Below are positions 18,351 to 26,908 of a stretch of DNA of 64,000 bases, one piece after another. Source of the stretch: Clostridiales bacterium (GTDB lineage: Bacteria; Bacillota; Clostridia; Saccharofermentanales; Saccharofermentanaceae); NCBI GenBank assembly GCA_017527865.1, contig JAFXPN010000004.1, positions 1 through 64,000 on the forward strand. The letters are read 5' to 3'. The notes beneath the pieces are model-generated. The model saw only the letters and a list, made by a program, of their open reading frames with translations. It had not been told where the DNA came from and searched no databases. The position numbers and the translations under genes were made by a program. Position 1 is the stretch's first letter. Each line of letters opens with the position of its first letter.

Positions 18351-18382
18351 AAGACCACTGACCTTTCCTGGTCGGTGGTCTT
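18351..18382 (+). other. Stable hairpin in the 5' leader of the next gene
   Basis: AAGACCACTGACC (18351-18363) pairs with GGTCGGTGGTCTT (18370-18382) with one G-U pair and a six-base loop. A TATAAT lies just upstream (18338-18343) and the next ATG at 18405. There is no T-run, so it is probably a leader structure rather than a terminator. Confidence 0.5.
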
Positions 18383-18404
18383 GAAAGGTGTTCTGGGGTA
18401 AGAA

Positions 18405-19142
18405 ATGGATAATGTTGAGAATAAAAAAAGAAGTTCGAATACAGCTGCGAATATCATAACGTGGATCTTGCCTTCCGCCGTTATCATCGCTGTCATGCTG
18501 TTTATGAATGTTATACCGGATCTTTTCTCTGCGGGCTCGTTTGTCTTTGCTTTGGGTTTGGGCCTCATCATATCGAGGATCATCTTTGTAATAAGATCCC
18601 GCAGGTCTTTATCGGAGAAGATATGGAGACTGATACTCTGGGTTTTCCTTCTGGTTTTCATGGGATTCATATTCCTGTTAATGCCCAAAACAACTCACGA
18701 GTGCACGACGGATGATGCTCAAAGCAAATTCGAGTCGGTTGTATCAGAGAAGTATCCCGGCGTTTATGATCTTCCTTTAAATCTCGGTTCTCCTTCTTCT
18801 GTGGAGTATCACACATATACAAGTTTTGCCGTTATCTTCGAGAGCAGATCTTACACGCTTCTTTGCTCTTATGATGAGAGCAGCTTTTATGATGAGACTG
18901 CAGTGCTTGAGTCCGAATACGCGACCCGATCGGAACCGTTCGAGTCTGTAGGCGATTACGTTTTCTTTCTGGTGACCACGGGTGATGAAGATCTTCCGTT
19001 CTTTAAGAAAAGCGCGTATCTGATCATAAACAATAAGGATCATGAGATCGGCTTCATGTTCTTTGACGATATCGATCTGGATGTTGCGGATGACCGTACG
19101 GATTTCCTTAACAGTTACTGCGGATGGGAGTACATAAGATAA
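18405..19142 (+). CDS. Membrane protein of unknown function
   Basis: 245 residues. A charged N-terminus, then three hydrophobic segments (about 17-37, 43-65 and 69-92), then an extracytoplasmic domain of about 150 residues rich in Tyr, Ser and Asp. No motif of a known family. GGGGTAAG precedes the ATG. It follows the leader hairpin at 18351-18382. Confidence 0.65.
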   Translation: MDNVENKKRSSNTAANIITWILPSAVIIAVMLFMNVIPDLFSAGSFVFALGLGLIISRIIFVIRSRRSLSEKIWRLILWVFLLVFMGFIFLLMPKTTHECTTDDAQSKFESVVSEKYPGVYDLPLNLGSPSSVEYHTYTSFAVIFESRSYTLLCSYDESSFYDETAVLESEYATRSEPFESVGDYVFFLVTTGDEDLPFFKKSAYLIINNKDHEIGFMFFDDIDLDVADDRTDFLNSYCGWEYIR

Positions 19143-19231
19143 AGAAGACGTCCCGTGACTATCCCGACATTATCATCCCGGATAAGGCGCATAGCATATA
19201 TTGATATGCTTTATACTGTAATGACGATGTA

Positions 19232-19260
19232 TTGACGATAGCCGAATTATCGCCTATTAT
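19232..19260 (+). promoter_or_regulatory. Promoter and operator of the toxin-antitoxin pair
   Basis: TTGACG (19232-19237) and TATTAT (19255-19260) are 17 bases apart. Between them lies CGATA-N7-TATCG (19236-19252), well placed for autorepression by the RelB-type antitoxin. Confidence 0.6.
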
Positions 19261-19277
19261 ATCAATAGGAGGTATCG

Positions 19278-19553
19278 ATGATGGCTACTACAAATCTTAA
19301 TATACGTACAGATAAAGAAGTTAAAGATCAGGCAGAACTGATCTTTTCTGAGCTTGGCTTGAATATGACTACTGCTATTAATATTTTCCTCAGAACAACC
19401 ATACGGGAGAACGGTATACCTTTTGAGCTCAAATTGGATGTTCCTAATACAACAACTGCAGATGCAATTGAAGAGGGGAAAAGGATTGCATCTGATAAGA
19501 GCGTCAAAGGGTATAAAAACATGAAGGATCTGAGAAAAGCTCTTGAAGTATGA
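19278..19553 (+). CDS. RelB/DinJ-family antitoxin
   Basis: 91 residues with the family's N-terminal ribbon-helix-helix region (TNLNIRTDKEVKDQAELIF, SELGLNMTTAINIFL) and a C-terminal toxin-binding tail. It should neutralise the RelE/YafQ toxin encoded next and repress the shared promoter. AGGAGG lies before ATG 19278; ATG 19281 is also possible. The stop overlaps the toxin start by four bases. The codon use is more A/T-rich than the neighbours, as is common for mobile toxin-antitoxin genes. Confidence 0.92.
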   Translation: MMATTNLNIRTDKEVKDQAELIFSELGLNMTTAINIFLRTTIRENGIPFELKLDVPNTTTADAIEEGKRIASDKSVKGYKNMKDLRKALEV

Positions 19554-19831
19554 AATATGAAGTAAAGTTCACAACTCAATTCAAGAAAGATCTTAAACTT
19601 GCAAAGAAGCAAAAAAAGAAACTTGATCTTCTCTTTGATGTTATTGATAAACTGGCCAACGGAAAGAAACTGGATCCAAAATATCGTGATCATGATCTTT
19701 CCGGTGATTATGCCGGAACAAGAGAATGCCACATCGAACCGGATTGGCTTCTTGTGTATGAAATAAGAGATGATGTATTAGTTCTGATGCTTTACAGGTT
19801 AGGAACGCATTCTGAATTATTTAAGAAGTGA
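19550..19831 (+). CDS. RelE/YafQ-family mRNA interferase toxin
   Basis: 93 residues. The basic N-terminus (KYEVKFTTQFKKDLKLAKKQ), the DHDLSGDYAGTRECHIEPDWLLVY stretch and LMLYRLGTHSELF match the YafQ branch of RelE toxins, which cleave mRNA on the ribosome. The His residues before the end and in the middle fit the catalytic set. ATGA overlap with the antitoxin gives coupling. Intact length. Confidence 0.92.
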   Translation: MKYEVKFTTQFKKDLKLAKKQKKKLDLLFDVIDKLANGKKLDPKYRDHDLSGDYAGTRECHIEPDWLLVYEIRDDVLVLMLYRLGTHSELFKK

Positions 19832-19850
19832 CAATGGTAAGATCATTAAT

Positions 19851-20549
19851 ATGAAAAAGGTGATTTCCTGTTTGTTGATAATACTGAATGTATGCGCCTG
19901 CTTGTGCCTTGTTTATTTTGGCTGGCTATATGTGTCGGGGAGTACGGTGGTTGATTATCCGGATGCGATGCTGCCGATTGAAAGATGGGACAGGGGCGGC
20001 TGGGCTCTGACTATGGGTACTGTTCCTCTCCTGATCGCAAATGGATTGGGGTATTTCTTCATTCGATTGGGAAACAGGAAAAGCCGTTTGCTTATCTTTA
20101 TTCCGTCGATTATTTGTATAGGGTTAGTGGCTTGTTATTGGATAAAGAGTCTGACCTTGGATTCGTATGAATCTGAGGGTACTGCTGAAACAACTATTGA
20201 TATGGAGCAGGCGGTAAGTGATCTGGACGATTACATTTCAGGTTACAGCGTGGCTTTCCGGATGAGATCGAGTGAATACCTGGATCAGAATATCATTTGT
20301 GACTTTACAGGTGATGGTTACGATGACGTGATCACGGACTTCACACACGGCAGCGGGATCATAGTAACTACCATCGTCGTCTATGATGCAGCCAATCAGG
20401 TTTTCTATACTCTTGGAGAAGGGTACAACAGCTATCGGATCGTATCGTTTGAAGACGGTGTTCTTACCGCCGAGGAGTATGTCTATCCTGGTCAATATAC
20501 AACCGGAACAGTGGAATTTACGGATGACGGATTAGTTTTCATTCCGTGA
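19851..20549 (+). CDS. Membrane protein with C-terminal extracellular domain
   Basis: 232 residues. Three hydrophobic segments (about 5-27, 53-71 and 80-102) lead to a domain of about 120 residues. DFTGDGYDDVITDF near residue 150 resembles a Ca2+-binding DxDGDxxxD loop as found in FG-GAP-type repeats. No enzyme motif. It follows the toxin gene by 19 bases but has different base composition, so it is probably unrelated. A good terminator follows. Confidence 0.65.
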   Translation: MKKVISCLLIILNVCACLCLVYFGWLYVSGSTVVDYPDAMLPIERWDRGGWALTMGTVPLLIANGLGYFFIRLGNRKSRLLIFIPSIICIGLVACYWIKSLTLDSYESEGTAETTIDMEQAVSDLDDYISGYSVAFRMRSSEYLDQNIICDFTGDGYDDVITDFTHGSGIIVTTIVVYDAANQVFYTLGEGYNSYRIVSFEDGVLTAEEYVYPGQYTTGTVEFTDDGLVFIP

Positions 20550-20552
20550 AAA

Positions 20553-20577
20553 AAGGGACTGTGAAGTCCCTTCTTTT
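20553..20577 (+). terminator. Intrinsic terminator
   Basis: AAGGGACT (20553-20560), loop GTGA, AGTCCCTT (20565-20572), then CTTTT. An 8-bp perfect stem. Confidence 0.8.
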
Positions 20578-20645
20578 CGGCGGTTTATGTTTATTATTGA
20601 TTTATTTATAATGAATTAAACAACTTAATACGCAGGAGAGAATAT

Positions 20646-21011
20646 ATGAAAAAGTGGTATGACGAAGAATATGAATTCACTATCGAAGTAACAGGCTTTC
20701 TGCACGGCGATCATACCGAAAGATATTGCCGCAACGGAGAAGAGGTCGGTGATGTTTATAAATGCACCTACGGGTGTCCGGTCAATTCGGAAGGTTACGG
20801 CATCTGCTCAAAGACAATGATGATGTTGTATCCCCTGATGGAGGCAGTAAGGAGCGGCGGGGATCTGACCAAACTTGGCGGAGACGGCGCCTTCTCAAAA
20901 ACAGTAGTTTGCCAGGACGGCTGCGTGATCTTCAAGCTGACGGCAAAACCGCTGGGAAACGAGAACTTCCATACCGGCGGATTCTGGGACTATCCTGACG
21001 AGACACAGTAA
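20646..21011 (+). CDS. TIGR04076-like small protein
   Basis: 121 residues. The pattern CRNGEEVGDVYKC, GCPVNSEGYGICSKTMMMLYPLMEAVRSGGDL is close to the TIGR04076 family of small Cys-containing proteins of unknown function. GCAGGAGAG precedes the ATG. Five Cys residues could bind a metal. Monocistronic between a terminator and the PEBP-like gene. Confidence 0.7.
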   Translation: MKKWYDEEYEFTIEVTGFLHGDHTERYCRNGEEVGDVYKCTYGCPVNSEGYGICSKTMMMLYPLMEAVRSGGDLTKLGGDGAFSKTVVCQDGCVIFKLTAKPLGNENFHTGGFWDYPDETQ

Positions 21012-21144
21012 TAAACCGGCAATGGGCGGTGAATCGTCGAACATATTGTATTGGAATTATAATATATCGTAAAACGATAAAATTATATTGCAAATCAATC
21101 CTCTTTATCCTATAATGTGCACATAGGATGAAAGGGGATTTTGA

Positions 21145-22044
21145 TTGAACATGCCGAATATACGATCCGATAAGCGTCACGTAAACGTACTGTGGAAGAA
21201 GGCGCCGGTCAACCGTTATGCTTCTGACAGAAAGATCGCCGGGATCATAAGTCTGGCCATTTACGCAGTCCTGGTCTTTAAGGATATCTTATATTATGCC
21301 GTATGGCGTGAGTATGAGCCGGGTTCGATAGTGTTGTTCGTATTGATCCTTATCGCTCTGTTGCTCTTTCCTATAATGTCGATTGTCTTCTTCCGTCAGG
21401 CAAATAAGAACAGATATATAGACCATGTCGATATCAACGACGGCAGACATAAGGTGAGAAGACATCTGTTCTCGTCGATATTCCTTCTTGTCATCTTCGG
21501 CCTCATCGGAGTATTCGGCATCGCATGCGCGGACTCGATCACCAGATATATCTACAGAGCGCGTTACTCTGCACACGATAAATGGGACGATGATTTCTAT
21601 AACCGCGCCACGATGCAGATAAGTTCAGATGACCTGACAGACGGTGAATGGTCATCCGAAGTGGAGACGCGCTCTCCCCAGCTGTCATTCGAGGAGGTCG
21701 AGGGCGCGGCTTACTATATTATCTATATGGTTGATGAAACGGACGGCTGCCGCGTCGCGTGGTACGTCGATAAGACGAATGATCCCGATCATCCGGCAGG
21801 TTCGGATGAAGGATTCTTCAGAGGGATAACTTCCCATCCGGCGAACCCCCACCGTTACTCCATAACGGTCTATGCGCTCGCAGACGAACCGGATCACGAG
21901 ACTCCGATAATCGATACTTCCCGCGACAGTTCGTTCGCGCCGATGTATCTGTATTACGAGATATTAAATGTAACTGACCGTTCCCATAATCCGCCGATCT
22001 ACGGCAACGTCCTCGGATACGGATATATCTGTGGCGTATATTGA
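21145..22044 (+). CDS. Membrane-anchored PEBP/YbhB-like protein
   Basis: 299 residues. Three hydrophobic segments (about 31-50, 56-76 and 108-130) precede a domain that resembles the phosphatidylethanolamine-binding protein family: SPQLSFEEVEGAAYYIIYMVD, a short acidic stretch, then NPHRYSITVYAL, equivalent to the PHRY-FTVYALD end of YbhB. The cytoplasmic PEBP family has no such anchor. TTG 21145 is seven bases after AAAGGGG; ATG 21151 is the alternative start. Role unknown. Confidence 0.65.
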   Translation: MNMPNIRSDKRHVNVLWKKAPVNRYASDRKIAGIISLAIYAVLVFKDILYYAVWREYEPGSIVLFVLILIALLLFPIMSIVFFRQANKNRYIDHVDINDGRHKVRRHLFSSIFLLVIFGLIGVFGIACADSITRYIYRARYSAHDKWDDDFYNRATMQISSDDLTDGEWSSEVETRSPQLSFEEVEGAAYYIIYMVDETDGCRVAWYVDKTNDPDHPAGSDEGFFRGITSHPANPHRYSITVYALADEPDHETPIIDTSRDSSFAPMYLYYEILNVTDRSHNPPIYGNVLGYGYICGVY

Positions 22045-22071
22045 GAAAGACGGTCAGGCAAAAGTGTTATT

Positions 22072-22497
22072 ATGAGAGAGTATATGTTCAAGAAGTTAAT
22101 GTGTTTGATGGTCATATCGTTTATGTCTTTATCCCTGATCGGATGTACCGGCAGGAAGGCAGTCGATCTGACCCCGGAGCAGGATGAATACGTCCGGTCG
22201 TTGATCGAGATGGGTGTTTACCATGAGGTCTGTTCCAAGTACGGTCTTGAACCCGGTGTGACGATCGACGGTATTACTGCATATGACGATTCTGACACGG
22301 AAAGCGATCTTTACTATATGACTTTCGATGCCGACGGTTCATATACGGTCGTGACCGGATCAGACGAAGTGTATTCAGGCACATTTACGATAACCGGGCA
22401 CATTGAATCGCACGGTTCAGGAACTGACAGCTGCGAGATAACTCCTCCAAGGAACGGCCTTACAGCGCTTCCTGAACAAACTTCCGCAGGAGACTGA
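22072..22497 (+). CDS. Predicted lipoprotein, unknown function
   Basis: 141 residues. A hydrophobic signal ends in the lipobox SLIGC (Cys at about 25), followed by about 115 polar residues with a YDDSDTESDLYYMTFDADGSY stretch. ATG 22072 has no clear ribosome site; ATG 22084 after GAGAG is equally possible. It starts 27 bases after the PEBP-like gene. No known domain recognised. Confidence 0.65.
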   Translation: MREYMFKKLMCLMVISFMSLSLIGCTGRKAVDLTPEQDEYVRSLIEMGVYHEVCSKYGLEPGVTIDGITAYDDSDTESDLYYMTFDADGSYTVVTGSDEVYSGTFTITGHIESHGSGTDSCEITPPRNGLTALPEQTSAGD

Positions 22498-22513
22498 TAT
22501 AACAGGAGCAATA

Positions 22514-22972
22514 ATGATCGAAAAGATAAATGACAAAGATACCAAAAGAGCAATAGCAAGAAACATACTCGAGTCACTTCGCGAGTGGTTTGAAGTTGAT
22601 GAGAGCCGTGAAGGTTACATCAAAGATTCCGCTGACTGGATCTTCCTTGCCGATAAGGAAGACGGCAGGTACACGGGTTTTATCTGCCTTAAGGAAACAG
22701 GTAAAGAGACCGTTGAACTGGCAGTCATGGGAGTGCTTAAAGATTATCATCGCAAAGGTATCGGAAGAGCGCTTTTCGAGGAGGCGAAGAAGACGGCACA
22801 AGAGGCAGGTTATTCTTTCATGCAGGTGAAGACAGTGCAGATGGGGATGTACGAAGATTACGATATTACAAACCGCTTCTATCAGGCCTGTGGATTCAAG
22901 GAGTTTGAGGTGATTAAAGAACTGTGGGGCGAGGATAACCCCTGCCAGATATATGTGATGTCGCTGGCCTGA
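22514..22972 (+). CDS. GNAT-family N-acetyltransferase
   Basis: 152 residues with the GNAT fold: VELAVMGVLKDYHRKGIGRA contains the acetyl-CoA pyrophosphate-binding R/Q-x-x-G-x-G/A motif (HRKGIGRA), and NRFYQACGFKEFEV is the usual final motif. It should transfer an acetyl group from acetyl-CoA to an unknown amine. AACAGGAG precedes the ATG. Cytoplasmic. Confidence 0.88.
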   Translation: MIEKINDKDTKRAIARNILESLREWFEVDESREGYIKDSADWIFLADKEDGRYTGFICLKETGKETVELAVMGVLKDYHRKGIGRALFEEAKKTAQEAGYSFMQVKTVQMGMYEDYDITNRFYQACGFKEFEVIKELWGEDNPCQIYVMSLA

Positions 22973-23005
22973 TGATGATCCCGATTTGGAAGGTCGATTA
23001 AAGAA

Positions 23006-23905
23006 ATGAACAGTATTTACATGAGGGAGATGCTTGCATATGTGTCGGGGACTGTGTTTTCCGTGGTCTTCTTCATACTGTCAATTATTACAGTTGTTGT
23101 GTTTGCCAGTCAAAAGAAAACTACTTCAAGACCCAATGAGTATCTACCCGATCGCCTTATCTTTTATTCGTGCGGATATACGAAGAAACTTAAGGTGTTG
23201 GCTTTGATCACTTTCTCGGGATATCTTGTCATATTGCCGACTGCGATAGCTTATGGCATCGGTCAGGTTTATCTTGATGATAATGCCTCGATAGCTGCAG
23301 TGATCACATTTGGTGTCGGCATCCTGATAATGATCCTGATCGGCAGATGCCCGTTCTGCTTCAGGGAATCCTGTCTCATAATCGATAAACAGAAAGTTAC
23401 GGTTAAATATAATGACGGCGAGAGGGAAGACAAAGTCTGTTATGTTTCTCAGTATGATCACTACTGCCGGGAGACAAGGAATAGTCCGCCAAAGCTTATT
23501 TTCGAAGGGTATGAGGGAGAAGAGATCCTGTCACTTCACTTTCTTCGCAGCAATGACGCTGTTACTGCCGGCCGGATGGTAGAGTTTATTAAGAGGAACG
23601 GCAGAGTGCCGGTCATTCAGCAGGTTGCGTCAAAGCAGGAGGCACAGCAGCGGATAGCCGAGCAGCGCAGAACAGATGCCGAAGCTTTTGCCCGGGCTCA
23701 GCAGGAACTCATCAATGACGGTCCGAGGTATAAGGCGTATCTCGAAAAAGTGTTTAATAAACTCCCCGAAGCCGAGAGGACCGGAATCGCCGAACTCATG
23801 AGTCAGGGCAGAAAGATCGAGGCTGTAAAGGAAGTCCGCGAGTACACCGGTGAGGGCCTTCGCATAGCTAAAGATATTGTAGAAAAGTATTTTGAACAGC
23901 CATGA
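23006..23905 (+). CDS. Membrane protein with ribosomal L7/L12-like C-terminal domain
   Basis: 299 residues. Membrane segments at about 10-32, 66-88 and 97-117, then a cytoplasmic beta-rich domain, a Gln/Arg/Ala-rich helix (about 205-240), and a final stretch GRKIEAVKEVREYTGEGLRI AKDIVEKY. The last part matches the C-terminal alpha/beta domain of ribosomal protein bL12 (K-x-x-AIK-x-VRE-x-TGLGLKEAKDLVE), which other proteins have borrowed. The ribosome site is weak (GGAAGG). Confidence 0.65.
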   Translation: MNSIYMREMLAYVSGTVFSVVFFILSIITVVVFASQKKTTSRPNEYLPDRLIFYSCGYTKKLKVLALITFSGYLVILPTAIAYGIGQVYLDDNASIAAVITFGVGILIMILIGRCPFCFRESCLIIDKQKVTVKYNDGEREDKVCYVSQYDHYCRETRNSPPKLIFEGYEGEEILSLHFLRSNDAVTAGRMVEFIKRNGRVPVIQQVASKQEAQQRIAEQRRTDAEAFARAQQELINDGPRYKAYLEKVFNKLPEAERTGIAELMSQGRKIEAVKEVREYTGEGLRIAKDIVEKYFEQP

Positions 23906-24322
23906 CTGATAAGAAAAGAGTTAGGGATTACTGAAGCCTTTTTTGCTGTATTCCGTATCGTTCTGGGCTGTCGTCAGCATAACGGTTTCCATCCTTATCA
24001 GCATCTGCTCCGATAAGATAAAGTCCAAACAGGACAACTGACTTGAAGAGTGACACAATGCCGCTACTTGTCAGCAGTTAAGTCAATATAAGGCATATTT
24101 TGACATAAAGACTGACTCGAACCGGCGTTGAGTCAGAGTCCGTGTCAGCAGAAGGTTGCCTGGCGATGGAGTTTGCTGAATGAGAAGATAACGGACCCGA
24201 GGCAGCGCCCTTAAGAAGTCGCAGTGTGTGTCGGGAAGACCGACGCTTTCGCGCGGATTGTGCGCCGCTTATTTCTGAAAAACAGGCGTACGAAAAGGCA
24301 GCGAACGCTTAAAAGGTGATGA
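23906..24322. other. Gene-free stretch with hairpins
   Basis: About 420 bases without a convincing gene. A short frame at about 23934-24040 encodes a hydrophobic segment (LLYSVSFWAVVSITVSILI) but has no start and could be a gene remnant. CTGACTC (24112-24118) pairs with GAGTCAG (24130-24136). The GC-rich part at 24120-24270 could fold, but I recognise no known RNA family. Confidence 0.3.
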
Positions 24323-24334
24323 TATAATCCGTAT

Positions 24335-24730
24335 ATGTACAGCCTGAAGAACTGTGAAGAGATTTATTTGTCAGACTCATGCGATGTCTATTATCTGAGC
24401 GGCAAGAATGTCGTTCTTGTTCACTGGAAAAAGTATTGCGAACTGGATGAATACAGGACACCGCTTGAATATGCGCTGAAAGTGATAAAGGAACACAAGA
24501 ACTGCAATTATGTCGCAGATACCAGAGACGGGTTCGAGGACAACCCTCTCGATACAAGATGGGTAGCTGATTATTTCATGCCGCAAGCCAAAGCAAACGG
24601 GTGCAGGATAATCTATTTCATAATCGATAAGGACAATTCCCTTAAAGATGAACTGGAGGGTCAAGAGAAGGATTCGTCATCGCTGCTGGAATTCAGATAC
24701 ATCTATGATGCGGATGAAATAAACACCTGA
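24335..24730 (+). CDS. Hypothetical protein, STAS-like topology
   Basis: 131 residues, soluble and acidic, with alternating strands and helices (EIYLSDSCDVYYLS, NVVLVHWKKY, CRIIYFIIDKD) and HKNCNYVADTRDGFED in the middle. This resembles the STAS/SpoIIAA-like small proteins, but I cannot confirm the family. The TATAAT at 24323-24328 ends six bases before the ATG, so the transcript may be leaderless. Confidence 0.6.
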   Translation: MYSLKNCEEIYLSDSCDVYYLSGKNVVLVHWKKYCELDEYRTPLEYALKVIKEHKNCNYVADTRDGFEDNPLDTRWVADYFMPQAKANGCRIIYFIIDKDNSLKDELEGQEKDSSSLLEFRYIYDADEINT

Positions 24731-24791
24731 TCAGACATCAACGGTTTCCGGTAAATACTGCAGATTATCGAGCGAAAAGCCGGATCCGTGA

Positions 24792-25997
24792 TTAAAGATT
24801 ATCCGGACGAGCCAGATATATCAGAGTATCGAGTGACTTTTGCATCTCAGGGACAGATGCGAATTCAAACCTGCTGTGATAGTTATATCCGCCGGTAGCA
24901 AGGTTCGGGCAGGGAAGTCCCCTTGAACTTAACACAGCGCCGTCCGTTCCGCCTCTTACAGGTTCGGAGACCGGATCGCCGCCGGCTGATCTTACCGCAT
25001 CATATGCGCGTTCTATGAGATCCATGTGGTCCTTAAGATACATGGACATGTTGGGGTACTGATCTTCTATCGTGATCTTGCAAAGATCGGTCTTATAACG
25101 TTCGTTAATGGTGGCTGCAGCGTTGGTCATGAAAGCTTTTCGAGCTTCAAATGCGTTAAGGTCGTGATCGCGTATCAGGAACTCGAGCCGCGCATGGCCG
25201 CACTCGGAAACGATCCTGTCCAGATAGTAGAAGCCTTCGTAGCCTTCCGTCGTCTCGGGCCTCTCGTCAGGCGGCAGAAGACCGATAAACTCCGTTGCAA
25301 CAAGGGAAGCGTTGATCATTACCCCTTTGGCGCTCCCGGTGTGGACGCAGGTTCCGGTTATCTCGACCGTCGCCGACGCCGCGTTGAAGCACTCGTACTC
25401 GAGTACCCCGAACTTGCCGCCGTCAACGGTATAAGCTTTGCCTGCATGAAATCTGTTCATATCGAAAAACTCGGTCCCGTTGCCCGTTTCCTCGTCGGAT
25501 GTGAAGGCCACGGCGATCCCGCGGTGAGGCATGTCGGGATTGCTGACGAAGTAAGACAGCATCTCCATTATCTCGGCGATGCCCGCCTTGTCGTCTGCGC
25601 CCAGCAGCGTGGTTCCGTCGGTCCTGATAAGATCCTCGCCTATATGTTCATTAAGCTCGGGAAAATCATTGGGATCCAGCAAGTCATCATGGCCGTCATA
25701 GGAACGGATGATATAAGGTTTGACATCTTTGCCGGAGACGGCCGGCGATGTATCAAGGTGTGCGATGAATCCGAGATCTTCAGAACTGTCGTCATTGGCA
25801 GGAAGATATGCATATACGTAGCAGTGATCTTCATCATAATCCACGGTCAGTCCGAGCTCCTTAAGTTCCGCAGTGAGTATCCGCGCGAGATCGCGCTGCT
25901 TGTCTGTCGAAGGGTGAGTCTGCGACTCATCATCCGACTGAGTATCGATCTTCACATATCTTAAGAAACGTTCAACAAGAGACGAATAACTGTCCAT
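24792..25997 (-). CDS. pepT: Peptidase T (tripeptidase)
   Basis: Removes the N-terminal residue from tripeptides in the cytoplasm; an M20B zinc peptidase. 401 residues, close to the family's ~408. GFIAHLDTSP carries the first zinc ligand (H80) and D82; LLGADDKAGIAE has the bridging Asp; TSDEETGNG has the catalytic Glu pair. GGTDGAVLSSRGLPCPNLATGG is the family's late motif region. GGAGGA precedes ATG 25997. Monocistronic. Confidence 0.95.
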   Translation of the reverse strand: MDSYSSLVERFLRYVKIDTQSDDESQTHPSTDKQRDLARILTAELKELGLTVDYDEDHCYVYAYLPANDDSSEDLGFIAHLDTSPAVSGKDVKPYIIRSYDGHDDLLDPNDFPELNEHIGEDLIRTDGTTLLGADDKAGIAEIMEMLSYFVSNPDMPHRGIAVAFTSDEETGNGTEFFDMNRFHAGKAYTVDGGKFGVLEYECFNAASATVEITGTCVHTGSAKGVMINASLVATEFIGLLPPDERPETTEGYEGFYYLDRIVSECGHARLEFLIRDHDLNAFEARKAFMTNAAATINERYKTDLCKITIEDQYPNMSMYLKDHMDLIERAYDAVRSAGGDPVSEPVRGGTDGAVLSSRGLPCPNLATGGYNYHSRFEFASVPEMQKSLDTLIYLARPDNL

Positions 25998-26070
25998 GAT
26001 CTTCCTCCGTTATATCCGCTGAACATTATAACATGCGGAAAACGATGACGTGCGGGCCTTTGGCAGCAAA

Positions 26071-26109
26071 ACTTAGTGTTTTGCATTGATTTTTCTCAAA
26101 ACACTAAGT
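26071..26109. repeat. 13-bp inverted repeat upstream of pepT
   Basis: ACTTAGTGTTTTG (26071-26083) and CAAAACACTAAGT (26097-26109) are perfect inverted copies, 13 bases apart. They lie between the divergent pepT and HIRAN genes and could be an operator or a transcript hairpin. Confidence 0.55.
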
Positions 26110-26131
26110 GTAACTCTAAGTCGAAGGACTT

Positions 26132-26256
26132 GATTCTCCATTCGATCATAAAATTTGTCGTTTTTTGAAGGGCAATAGAGAATCCTGTACTCGAAAAGCA
26201 GAGGATTCTCCATTCATGCAAGAAAATAACTGATTTTTAAAGGCTCGTGGAGAATC
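26132..26256. repeat. Two diverged ~72-bp tandem units with hairpin ends
   Basis: GATTCTCCATTC occurs at 26132-26143 and 26204-26215. Each is followed 46 bases later by the inverted copy GAGAATC (26178-26184 and 26250-26256). The stretches between are similar but not identical. The layout suggests a duplicated hairpin element. Confidence 0.55.
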
Positions 26257-26356
26257 GTTTATGCACATTAGTCCGATTAATATCCCTCATGCATTTTCGA
26301 GAGGTGTTAGTATGAGTGTGAACACAGAGTTTAAGAGGCATAGGGAGGTGACGACC

Positions 26357-26671
26357 ATGAAAGACGTTTATATTACTATAGTTGGCACGCAGTACAGATA
26401 TGGCGATGCGTTTCTTGAAGAAGGCATGAAGGTCAAACTCGTTAAGGAGCCGGATAACGCTTACGATAAGGAAGCGATCAAAGTGGAACTCAAGCCGTTC
26501 GGAACTATCGGCTATGTGGCGAACAGCACTAAGACGGTTATAGGCGAGTGCTATAGTGCCGGCCGTCTGTATGACAAGATCGGGGATAAGGCCAAAGCCG
26601 AGATCGAGTTCGTTACGATGAGAGGTATCATTGCCCGTGTTGCCAGTGGCGATCTTAAGAATCAGAAGTAA
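26357..26671 (+). CDS. HIRAN-domain protein
   Basis: 104 residues beginning MKDVYITIVGTQYRYG, with VKLVKEPDNAYDKEAIKVEL, which is the HIRAN signature (L-x-x-EPxNxYDxxAI-x-V). HIRAN binds 3' ends of single-stranded DNA in SWI/SNF helicases; stand-alone bacterial forms are thought to act in DNA repair or phage contexts. ATG 26357 is seven bases from AGGGAGGTG; upstream in-frame starts lack sites. Monocistronic downstream of the hairpin repeats. Confidence 0.85.
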   Translation: MKDVYITIVGTQYRYGDAFLEEGMKVKLVKEPDNAYDKEAIKVELKPFGTIGYVANSTKTVIGECYSAGRLYDKIGDKAKAEIEFVTMRGIIARVASGDLKNQK

Positions 26672-26699
26672 TCGGCAGCCATAATAATCTCCTTATTGG

Positions 26700-26729
26700 G
26701 CGGTCCGATAAAGTTCGGGCCGCTTCTGT
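26700..26729 (+). terminator. Probable terminator after HIRAN gene
   Basis: GCGGTCCG (26700-26707) pairs with CGGGCCGC (26716-26723), including one G-T pair, followed by TTCTGTT. Confidence 0.5.
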
Positions 26730-26785
26730 TATAATAAAAAAATCCTTATGAGAACCGACGAATTTGCGGAACAGGGGGTGACAGT

Positions 26786-26908
26786 ATGGATTGTCCGAGA
26801 TGCGGAACACCGATGAGCGGAGGCGTGTGTCCGGAATGCGGGTTCCCGATTACGGGGATCAAGATGGAGATGTTGTTTGCATATGTTCAGAGAAATGAGA
26901 AGGTTTAA
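26786..26908 (+). CDS. Tiny zinc-ribbon protein (40 residues)
   Basis: The frame begins MDCPRCGTPMSGGVCPECGF, two CPxCG knuckles that together form a complete four-Cys zinc site, then a short hydrophobic and basic tail. AGGGGG precedes the ATG at normal spacing. It overlaps the next gene (ATG 26883) by 26 bases, so the two are probably translationally coupled. Such mini-ribbons often act as protein- or nucleic-acid-binding adaptors; function here is unknown. Confidence 0.65.
   Translation: MDCPRCGTPMSGGVCPECGFPITGIKMEMLFAYVQRNEKV

Noticed and set aside
24120..24300. 5S rRNA, SRP RNA or other known structured RNA
   Set aside because: GC-rich and able to form small hairpins, but none of the conserved cores of these RNAs is present.
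25026..25964. 312-codon ORF on the plus strand opposite pepT
   Set aside because: It is a full antisense shadow of peptidase T, has no ribosome site and encodes no recognisable protein; the pepT frame has all motifs.
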